Assembly: GCA_029783825.1 (NCBI GenBank) | Contig: JAREIK010011351.1 | Span: 39,567-103,566, forward strand | From: Sapria himalayana | Taxonomy: Eukaryota > Streptophyta > Magnoliopsida > Malpighiales > Rafflesiaceae | Reading direction: 5' to 3' | Length of the DNA: 64,000 bases | Part shown: positions 12,701-23,500 of the stretch, one piece after another | Layout: each line of letters starts with the position of its first letter | Numbering within the stretch: position 1 is the stretch's first letter | Notes under the pieces: model-generated | What the model saw: the letters and a program-made list of their open reading frames with translations, nothing else | The model's database searches: none | What the model was told of the DNA's origin: nothing | Translations under genes and position numbers: made by a program

Positions 12701-14810
12701 CATTAAATGCATAAATATATAAATATCTAAACTCCTAAACCCCGAAGCCCCTAAATACTTAAACCTTTAAATCGTAAACCTTAAATATAATTTAAATAAT
12801 TTATAGAAATATTAATTACAAAATAAATTATGAGTGATACAAATATAATTTAAATAATATATTTATTATCAAAAAAACATATAAGCTTATAAAATGATGC
12901 AAAAACTAAAAAAAATTATTATTTAGTAATAAATTTTACTTTGATTTTGAATCATTTTAGGTTTTTAAATTATATTTTAATTTATATATATCATATTAAT
13001 AATAGTTTATTAATTTATTTTTTGATAATTGATATAATATTATCAATAAAATTGTTTATATTTAATTTATAATATATATAGTTATAATATTTATTATTAC
13101 TAAATATTGTATTCACATTTTTAAATAATTTTAAAATTATTATATTTTCAAAGGTTATAACCTTTGAAAATTTGAAAAAATATCAAAAATAAATTTTTTT
13201 GTTATTTCATTGTTTGAATAAAACCTATAAACTATTAAATGCCTAAATACTTAAATAAATAACTTCTAAATCACGAAAACCCTAAATAGATAAATTTTTT
13301 AAACATGTATATCCTAAATAATAAATAATAAATTTTATTTTTATTTTTTTCATTATAATTTTAAATATCCATTTTAATTATTTATTTATTTATATATATA
13401 TAAATATTAATTACAAAATAAATTGAGTTAGACAAATATAATTTATATAAATTGTTTTTCATCAATAAATTATAGATAAACTTTTTAAAAGAAAAAAAAA
13501 TTTTAAGCAAAAAATTATTATATAGTAATATATTTTGCTTTGCTTCTGAATCATTTTAGGTTTTGTAATTATATATTAATTGATATCTATCTTATTAATA
13601 ATAGATTATTAATTTATTTTTTGAACATTATTAGAATATTTATCAATAAAATTGTTAATATTGAATTTACATGATATATAATTATTAAGATTATTATAAC
13701 TAAATATTATATCTTTAAAGGTTATCATCTTTGAAAATGAGATAAAATCACAAAAATAATTTTTTTGTTATTTATTGTTTATATAAAACCTATAAACTAC
13801 TAAATGCAAAAATGCTTAAATCATTAAACTCCTAAACCCCAAAACCCTTAAATTCTTAATCATTTAAACCATCTTTAAAGGTTTAATTATTTATAAATAA
13901 TATATAAATATCTATCAGTAAATAATAATTTATTAATTTATTTTTTGATCATTATTATATTTATATTTATATTTAGTTTATTAATATCTAACAATAAAAT
14001 TGTTTATTTTTAATTTACATGATATATATTTATTAAGTTTATTATAACTAAATATTATATTCACATTTGAAAAAAATTTAAATATTATTATATTTATAAA
14101 GGTTATACCCTTCAAAATTGATAAAAAATTTGAAAAATAATTTTATTGTTATTTCATTATTATATAAAACATATAAACTACTAAATGCCTAAACTCTTAA
14201 ATCACTAAACTCGTAAACTCCTAAATACTAAAACCATTAAACCGGTATACCCTAAATAATTAATCCTAAATCTAATTTTTTATTTGTATTCATTATAATT
14301 TCAATATTCATTTTAATTTTTTATTAGTTTATTTTTATCGAAATATTAATTGCAAATAAAATTATGAATACGACAAATATAATTTAAATAATTTATCTTC
14401 ATCAAAAAAATATATAAAATTATAAAAAGAATCAAAAATTTATAAATAAAAAATTATTATTTAGCAATATATTTTACTTTGATTTTGAATCGTTTTAGGT
14501 TTCGCAAATATATTTTAATTAATATCTATCTTATTAATAATAGTTTAATAATCTATTTTATGATGAGTATTATAATATCAATCAATAAAATTATTTATAT
14601 TGAATTTACATGATATTTAATTTTTATGATTATTATAATTAAATATAGTATTAACATTTGAAAAAAAATTAAAAAATATAATATTTTCAATGGTTATAAC
14701 CTTGAAAATGAAAAAAAATCATAAAAATAATTTTTTTATTCTTTAATTATTTAAATAAAACCTATAAACCACAAAATACCTAAATACTTAAATTACTAAA
14801 CACCTAAACC
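9741..14810 (-). repeat. Satellite, reverse block 1
   Basis: Landmark palindromes lie near 10101, 10850, 11446, 12035, 12620, 13152, 13722, 14098 and 14690. The ordered subtypes at 10101-13152 reappear in the same order at 41408-43920 and 54105-57168, identifying a higher-order repeat. The 13722-14810 stretch (variant GGTTATCATC palindrome, then two short-spaced monomers) is the left flank shared by islands B, D and E and, inverted, by island A. Open frames here, such as 11801-12010, are translations of AT-rich satellite and are not genes. Confidence 0.88.
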
Positions 14811-16007
14811 CTGATACTGCTGCACCACACACACATGGCGATGCACCACAGTACACACGTGCACATATTATTGTCCATTTTAGTGTAGCATTTAGGGGGG
14901 CCAGCAAGTCATGGAAGCATCCAAAAGTATGGGCAACCAGCTTGTAGAGGGCCCCACTAGCAAGCCGTGATGATAACATTCAGACAACTAAAGAGACCGA
15001 GCAAAGTGGTCGGGAGTAAACCTAGGAGTAGCTAGGAGTTGGTCCCACTATCCATATCAGGCAGTATAGAGGGCCACACAACCATCGCCCAACAGGAGTA
15101 GCAGGTAATCCATGATTAATTGAAAAGCCAGAAAAATCAGAAGCTTCACCAAGTAGGGCCAGTAAGCAATGGAGTCTAGACCAGTCACACGGGAGCGAAG
15201 ATTCAAACTATAGTTTATGTTTGTAGTCTTATTTGTATTTTGGACTTTGTATGCATCCATGTACTTGTAGAGATGAATCATGATGTACTCACACACACAA
15301 TCTTGTCTCTTCTCTATGTAGCATGCAATGAGGGAAACTGGACCCATGAGTATCTCTAAGTGGGGCCCACTAATGCAATTTGTAAATACACATTAGGCAA
15401 TGCTACACTTCCGGGAGCAGAAGACCCATCTTTATAGCATTTTGTAATTTTACTTGTATTCTAGCTTGGTTGTACACGTAGTTAATTAGACTATAAGATG
15501 GACCTCATCACACATGCACACCGATGCATGCATGTTTTTTGATATTTTGTATATGCAACATACAACCACTTCTTGGAGCTCGAGGAGAAAGCATTCTAAC
15601 CCAAGAGACACACTTTTGAGGATCATTGGAGCAAAGGAATGTTGAATTCATAGGTGAGAATGAATTGACAAAAGTGCCGTAGATATGGACATGTGGCTTT
15701 ATTGGTATTTAGTTTTACATGTATTCCATTGCATAGCAATGTCATAGGCAAATGCTTGATGCTGCATGTCACACACATGCGCGATCTTATATTTGCATAG
15801 TTTTAATATGGTGCATCATAATGACTAAATGATAAATAAAGTGACTAAATGCCAGGTGATTTTAGTTGTATTCGTACACTTGGAATTATTAAGCATTATG
15901 TTTTTTATGTATTTTATGCTTAGAATCATTAAGGTGCATAGGATTTGGTGGTCTGACCTAAATTAGTCAGCTTTTTAGTCTCTTGTAAGTTGTGTAACTA
16001 AATGATA

Positions 16008-16049
16008 AATAAAGTGAGTATTTTCCAAAAAAAAAAAATAAAAAAAAAA
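16008..16049 (+). terminator. AATAAA signal and poly(A) run, island B
   Basis: AATAAA at 16008-16013 is followed 13 bases later by a 23-bp A-run interrupted by one T. This is the expected layout of a reverse-transcribed polyadenylated RNA. The telomere-like heptamer tract begins immediately after it. Confidence 0.65.
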
Positions 16050-16050
16050 C

Positions 16051-16128
16051 CATAAACCGTAAACTTAAAATCCTAAACCTCAAACCATAAACTATAACCC
16101 TAATCCATAAACCCTAAATCCTAAATTC
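16051..16128 (-). repeat. Degenerate telomere-like CCCTAAA tract in island B
   Basis: Heptamer variants such as CCATAAA, TCCTAAA and CCCTAAA run from the end of the poly(A) tract for about 78 bp. They are the counterpart of 3997-4069 and 46781-46850. The TTTAGGG strand is the minus strand here. Confidence 0.78.
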
Positions 16129-17240
16129 ATGTTTTGCACTTTTATAATCAAATGACTAAGTGTTAAATTTAAATTGAAATTCACAACTTTTAGAAATGTC
16201 ACAGATTTATCTTTTTGTATATGCAACACAAAGTCATGACTCAAGGGGTGAGTTTTGAATTCAGTCACTTTCTTTTCTTTAGATTATTGTAGCATTAGCA
16301 ATGGTCATGATTGTATATTTTGTCTCTAGAACACAAAATCATATCGATGAGAATATGCCAGAACTTGTGTCTCTCTGTTGAACATATTGTTATGGCACTA
16401 AGAATGATCATGAATACATATTTAATCACTATAATACTGGGTCACAGTTTTGGATATGACCATAGCTTGTGCATTTTATATTTATATTGCAAAGTCATTG
16501 CACTAGGAATGATTGTAACTTTGGACATTCCTCAAAAACAAAAGTCATGACCCTAGAAAAAGATAAAGCTCGAGTACTACACTTTATAACTTTCTATAGC
16601 TAAAATTCTTGGGATTGGAAATATCACTATGGCTTTTTCCTTTGATTTGTGACCTCAAGTGTCAATATGCAAGACTAATATTTTGAGCATTTATTAAAAC
16701 CTTTTATATATTTGAATATGATTCAGTTACACCTTTTTGGGTATTGTCAGCTTGTATACATAACTCATTTAATATAAAAAGAAAGAAATGATACTTTTCA
16801 TATCCATGAGGATATAAAAAAAGGCTTAGACATGCCAATAATATAAATTTTTTGATTCTTGATTGAAAGAGAGCACATACTTCTTGCCCTGCTAAAACCG
16901 CCATGGGGCTAATTTGTTCTAATAGGCAACAAGGTGGTTATTTTTTTAGAGATGAACTATGTTTTAAAAAAATTGCTTTGAGTGTGTGCATGAGATATAT
17001 TTTAGAAAAAATTACAATAATCAATATAAATAGCATCCTAAACAACTAGATATTTCAACACATAGGGGTTCAACTTTGGTTTAGTTTGTTAGCGTACATG
17101 AGTCAAATTACCTTTGATAGCCCAGTGATTCAACATCAAATATGATGAGACATAATAGAGATAAAGTAAAAGCTCCTATTATTTTGGTTAGAGCTTTAGC
17201 AATCATTCTAGAGTTGAGAGAGGAACAAAATAAATTATTT

Positions 17241-18884
17241 TAATTATTCAGTATAATTTTAATTTTAATTTTTAATTATTTATCAGTTTATTTTATAGAA
17301 ATATTAATTACAAAATAAATTATTAGTGAGAGAGATTTAATTTAAATTAAAACAGTATATCCAAAATAATAAAGAATAAATCTCATTTTTTTTCATTTTA
17401 ATTTTAAATATTCAAATTTAATTATTTTTTTTTATTTTTATATAAATATTAATTACAAAATAAATTATGAGTTACAAAAATATAATTTATATAATTATTT
17501 TTCATCAAAAAAATATAAATAAACTTTTTTAAAAAAAATTTTCAAAACAAAAAATTATTATATAGTAATATATTTTGGTTTGCTTCAGAATCATTTTAGG
17601 TTTTGTAATTATATTATAATTGATATTTATCTTATTAATAATAGATTATTAATTTATTTTTTGATCATTATTAGAATATTTATCAATAAAATTGTTTATA
17701 TTGAATTTACATATTATATAATTATAAAGATTATTATAACTATATATTATATTTACATTTAATAATAATTTAAAAATAATGATATTTTTAATGGTTATCA
17801 TCTTTGAAAATGAGATAAAATCACAAAAATAAATTTTTTGTTATTTTATTGTTTATATAAAACCTATAAACTACTAAATTCTTAAACGCTTAAATCATTA
17901 AACTCCAAAACCCCAAAACCACAAAACCTTTAAATACTTAAACAATTAACCCATTTTTAAAGGTTTAATTATTTATAAATAATATATAAATATCTATCAA
18001 AAAATAATAGTTTATTAATTTATTTTTTGATCATTATTACATTTATATTTATATTTAGTTTATTAATATCTATCAATAAAATTGTTTATTTTTAATTTAC
18101 AAGATATATATTTATTATGTTTATTATAACTAAATATTATATTCACATTTGAAAAAAATTTAAAAATTATTATATTTATAAAGGTTATAACCTTCAAAAT
18201 TTATAAAAAATTTGAAAAATAATTTTTTTGTTATTTCATTATTTAAATAAAACATATAAACAACTAAATGCATAAACAATTAAATCACTAAACTCCTAAA
18301 TTCCTAAATACTTAAACCATTAAACCAGTATGCCCTAAATAATTAATCATAAATATCATTTTTATTTGTATTCATTATAATTTTAATATTCATTTTAATT
18401 ATTTATTATTTTATTTTTATAGAAATATTAATTGCAAAATAAAATTATGAATGAGACAAATATAATTTAAATAATTTATCTTCATCAAAAAAATTTATAA
18501 GCTTATAAAAAGAATCAAATATTTAAAAATAAAAAATTATTATTTAGTAATATATTTTACTTTGATTTTGAATCGTTTTAGGTTTTGCAAATATATTTTA
18601 ATTAATATCTATCTTATTAATAGAAGTTTATTAATCTATTTTATGATCAATATTATAATATCGATTAATAAAATTATTTATACTGAATTTACATGATATT
18701 TAATTTGTATGATTATTATAATTAAATATTGTATTAACATTTGAAAAAAATTAAAAATTATAATATTTTCAATGGTTATAACCTTGAAAATGAGAAAAAA
18801 TCATAAAAATAATTTTTTTGTTATTTAATTATTTAAATAAAACCTATAAACCACAAAATAACTAAATACTTAAATTCCTAAACC
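17241..18884 (-). repeat. Satellite between islands B and D
   Basis: Palindrome landmarks lie near 17795 (variant GGTTATCATC), 18180 and 18770. The first 300 bp contain the 150-bp partial duplication, with the unusual ATTCAAATTTAATTATT string that also lies beyond islands A (about 2700) and E (about 48140). The last 1.1 kb repeats the flank that precedes islands B and E. Together these show that island plus flanks was duplicated as one unit. Confidence 0.88.
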
Positions 18885-20485
18885 CTGATACTGCTCCATC
18901 ACACACACATAGCGACGGACCACTATACATACGTGCACATATTTTGTCCATTTTGGTGTAGCATTTAGAGGGGCCTAAAAGTCCTAGAAGCATCCAGAAG
19001 TATGGGCCACCAGCTTGTAGAGGGCCACAATAGCAAGCCAGGATGATAACATTCAGACAATTTATGAGATCGAGCAAAGTGGTCGGGAGTAAACCCAGGA
19101 GTAGCTAGGAGTGGGTCCCACTAGCCCTATCAGGCATCAAATAGGGACACCCAACCGTCACCCAACAGGAGTAGCAGGTAATCCATGATTAATTTGAGAG
19201 CCGGAAAAATTCGAAGCATCACCAAGCAGGGCCAGTAAGAAATGGAGTCGAGACCACCCACACGGGAGGAAAATATTCAAACTTGTAGTTTATGTTTGTA
19301 GTCTTATTTGTATTTTGGACTTTGTATGCACCATGTACTTGTCGAGACGGATCATGACATACTCACACACACAATCTTGTTTGTTCTCTTTGTAGCATGC
19401 AATGAGGGCAACTGGACCCATGAGTATCTCTAAGTGGGGCCCACTAATGCATTTTGTAAATACACATTAGGTGATGCTACACTCCAGGGAGCAGAAGACC
19501 CATCTTTATAGCATTTTGTAATTTTACTTGTATTCTAGCTTGGTTGTACGCATAGATAATTAGACTATGAGATGGACCTCATCACACATGCACACCGATG
19601 CAACATAGCTTGGTTGTATGCTTTTTTGATATTTTGTCGGTGCAACATACAGCCACTTCTTGGAGCTCGAGGAGGAAGCATTCTAACCCAAGAGATACTC
19701 TTTTGAGGATCATTGAAGCAAAAGAATGTGGAATTCAGAGGCGAGAATGAATTTAAAAAGTGCCATAGATATGGACTTGTGGATTTATGGGTATTCAGTT
19801 TTACATGTATTCCATACCATAGCAATGACATAGGCAAACTCTTGATGCTGCTCATCTCACACATGCACAATCTTATATCTGCATAGTTTTAATATGGTGC
19901 AACATTCATGTTCCTCCAAAAGGCTTGGACAAATCCGAATGGAAAGGACGCAGTGCGCATAATGACTCAATGCCAACTCTGAAGTCAGGGATTGCCAGGT
20001 GATTTTAGTTGTATTCGTATGCTTGGAATTATTAGGCATTATGTTTTTTATGTATTTTATGCATAGAATCATTAAGGTGCATAGGATTTGGTGGGCTGGC
20101 CTAAATTAGTTAGCTTTTTAGTCTCTTGTAAGTTGTGTGCCTAAATGATAAATAAAGTGTGTATTTTCCAAAAAAAAACCATAAACCCTAATCCTAAATA
20201 TCATGCTTTGCACTTTTATAATCAAATGAATAAGTGTTAAATTAAAATTGAAATTCACAACTTTTAGGAATGTCACAGTTTTATCTTTTTGTATATGTTA
20301 CACAAAGTCATGACTCAAGGGGTGAGTTATGGATTCAATCTCTTTCTTGATTTAGATCATTATAGCATTAGCAATGGTCATGATTGTATATTTTGTCTCT
20401 AGAACACAAAATCATATCGATGAGAATGTGCCATAACTTGTGTCTCTCTGTTGAACATATTTAATCATATTTAATCACTATAATA
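18885..20485 (+). mobile_element. Island D: truncated copy
   Basis: About 1.6 kb homologous to island B from its start to about B position 16440. It keeps the whole poly(A)-ended part, with AATAAA at 20151-20156 and nine A at 20170-20178. The telomere-like tract is shortened to about three heptamers (20179-20200). The third part then stops near 20485 after an internal deletion of about 35 bp at 20460. The truncation coincides with a satellite orientation switch. Open frames on the minus strand (18862-19077, 19565-19870, 19857-20072) match frames in A, B or E only partly and look incidental. Confidence 0.72.
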
Positions 20486-20520
20486 TATTATTATGCCTAT
20501 ATTTAATTATTATTATTAAT
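20480..20520. other. Satellite orientation switch (- to +) at truncated island D
   Basis: Island D homology ends at about 20485. After a short AT-rich join the satellite resumes in the + orientation, with the palindrome at about 20545 followed by GTTATAATAATCTTAATAATT. Before island D the satellite is in the - orientation. A rearrangement breakpoint is therefore inferred here. Confidence 0.7.
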
Positions 20521-23500
20521 TTTTATTTCTATTTATTATATTTTCAAAGGTTATAACATTTGAAAATATAATAATATTTAAATTTTTTTCAAATGTAAAT
20601 ATAATATTAAGTTATAATAATCTTAATAATTATAAGTCATTTAAATTCTATATAAATAATTACATTGTTAGATATTATAATAATGATAAAAAAAATTTAA
20701 TAAACTATTATTAATACGATATATATTATTTAAAATATATTTGAAAAATCTAAATTTATTCAAAATCAAAGTAAAATATATTACTATATAATAATTTTTT
20801 TTAATGTTTGGCTTTTTTTATAAGTTTATATTTTTGTTTTTAAAAATAAATTATTTAATTTATATTTGTCTTACTCATAATTTATTTTGTAATTTATAAT
20901 TCTATAATAATAAACTAATAAATAATTAAAATGAATATTTAAAATTCTAATGAATACAAATAAAATTGGGATTTATTATTTATTATTTAGGATATATTGG
21001 TTTAATGGTTTTAGTATTTAGGTGTTTTGTGGTTTAGGAGTTTAGTGATTTAATTGTTTAGATCTTTAGTGTTTTATAGTTTTTATTTAAAGAATGAAAG
21101 AACAAAAAATTTATAATATGATTTTTTTTTATTTTTTGAAGGTTATAACCTTTGAAAATATAATAATTTTTAATTTTTTTTAAATGTGAATATATTATCT
21201 AGTTATAATAATCTTAATAATTTTATTTAATGTAAACTAAATATAAATAATTTTATTAATAAATATTATAATAATGATCAATAAATTAATTTATAAACTA
21301 ATATTAATAAGAATGATATAAATTAAAATATAATTGTAAAATCTAAAATCATTCAAAATCAAATAAGATATATTAATAAAAAATAATTTTTTATTTTTAA
21401 AATTTTGCCTCTTTTTATAAGCATATATTTTTTTTTGATGAAAAATAAATTATTTAAATTTTATCTGTCTCACAAATAATTTATTTTGTAATTAATATTT
21501 AGATAAAAATAAACTGAAAAATAATTAAAATGAATATTTAAAACTATAATGAATACTAATAAAAATGAGAATTATGATTTATTATTTAGACGATACTAAT
21601 TTAATGTTTTGAGTATTTATGAGCTTCGGGGATTAGGAGTTTAGTCTTTTTAGTATTTAGTCATTTAGTGGTTTATAGGTTTTATTTAAAAAATAAAATA
21701 AAATAAAAGTATTTTTGTTATTTTTTCTCATTTTTGAAGGTTATAACCTTTGATAATCTAATAATTTTTAATTATTTTTTTGAAAAGTGAATACAATATG
21801 AAGTTAATAATCATAATAATTAAATATCATATAAATTCAATATAAATTATTTTATTGGTATATATTATAATAATGATCATAAAAAAAAATAAACAATTAT
21901 TAATAAGATAAATATTATTTAAAATATATTTACAAAACCTAAAATGATTCTTAATAATAGTTAACTATTTTACTAAATATTAATTTTAAATTTTTAAATT
22001 TTTGTATCAATTTAAATGCTTATATATTTTTTGTTGATAAATAAATTTTTTAAATTATTTTTATCTCATTAATAATTTATTTTTTAATTTATATTTATAT
22101 AAAAATAAAGTAATAAATAATTAAAATGTATGTTTAAAATTATAATGAATACTAATAAAAAAGAGATTTATTATGTATTATATATAGTATACCAGTTTAA
22201 TGGTTAAATTATTTAGGGTTTTTGTCGTTTAGAAGATTAGCAATTTATGTTTTTAGTCATTTAGTGGTTTATAAGTTTTATTTATATAATAAAAATAAAA
22301 AAAAAATTTATTTTTTCTGATTTTTAAAGGGTATAATCTTTGAAAAGAAAATAATTTTTAAAATTTTTTGAAATGTGAATACTATGTATAATTATATTAA
22401 ACTTACTAATTATATATCATATAAATTAAATATAAACAATTTTAATGATATAAATTATAATAATGATCAAAAATAAAATTACAAACTATTATTACAAATC
22501 TAAATATTAATTAAAATATATTTACATAACACACAATGATTCAAAATCAAATCAAAATATATTACAAATAATAATATTTAATTTTTAAATTTGTTTTTTT
22601 AAGCTTATATTTTTTTTGATTAAATATAAATTAGTTAAATATTATTTGTCTTATTCGAAATTTATTTTGAATTAATTTTTCTAAAAAATTAAGCTATAAA
22701 TAATTAAAATGAATTTTTAAAATTAAAATAAATAGAAATTAAATGAGATTTATTATTTAATAAGTAAAATAAACTATTAAAAGGTTTATGTATTTAGGGG
22801 TTTCGGGGTTAATGAGCTTACTGATTTAAGTAAGTAATCATTTAATGATCTATAGGTTTTATTTAAAAAATTAAATAACAAAAAATTTATTTTTATTATT
22901 TTTTCTCATTTTTTAAGGTTATAAATTTTTGAAAATATAATAATTTTTAAAATTTTTTCAAAAGTGAATACAATATTTATTTATAATAATCATAATAATT
23001 ATATATCATATAAATTCAATATAAACAATTTTATTGATAGATATTCTAATAATTATCAAAAAATAAATTAAAAATCTATTATGAATAAGATTGATATTAC
23101 TTAAAATATAATATCAAAAACTAAAATGGTTCATAAGCAAACCAAAATATATTAGTATATAATAATTTTTTGTTTTGTAATTATTTTTTATTTTAAAAAA
23201 TTTATCTATATTTTTTTGATTAAAAATAATTTACATAAATTATATTTGTCTAAATCATAATTTATTTTTTTAATATATATTTATATAAAAATAAAAAATA
23301 AATAATTAAAATGAATATTTAAAATAATAATAATAAAAATTGAGATTAATTATTTATTATTTAGGGTATACCGATTTAATTTAAATTATATCTGTCTCAC
23401 TAATAATTTATTTTGTAATTAATATTTCTATAAAAATAAACTGATAAATAATTAAAACAAAAATTTTAAATTATACTCAATAAAAATTAAAATGAGATTT

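Larger units (their letters stand above)
14811..17240 (+). mobile_element. Island B: full-length composite retroposon-like island
   Basis: Reverse-complement homologue of island A, here with its poly(A) direction on the + strand. Part 1 (14811-16026) ends with AATAAA at 16008-16013 and a run of A from 16027. Part 2 is a degenerate CCCTAAA-like tract (16051-16128). Part 3 (about 16129-17240) is unrecognised. Compared with D and E, part 1 lacks about 60-70 bp near 15817, where the others have a CTCCAAAAGGCTTGGAC stretch. An open frame of 79 codons at 16311-16550 has a counterpart in A, but it starts at TTG and is broken in E, so I do not call a protein. Island D lies about 4.07 kb downstream in the same orientation, so B and D look like a tandem duplication that includes the flanking satellite. 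Confidence 0.75.

Noticed and set aside
15057..15347. 96-codon minus-strand frame in island B with a same-length relative at 45732-46022
   Set aside because: It runs opposite to the poly(A) direction, the middle of the two proteins does not align because of frame changes, and the matching frames in A and D contain stops.
14811..16026. tRNA-derived SINE
   Set aside because: I could not find a convincing A box/B box pair or a tRNA-like head, and about 1.2 kb is long for a SINE.
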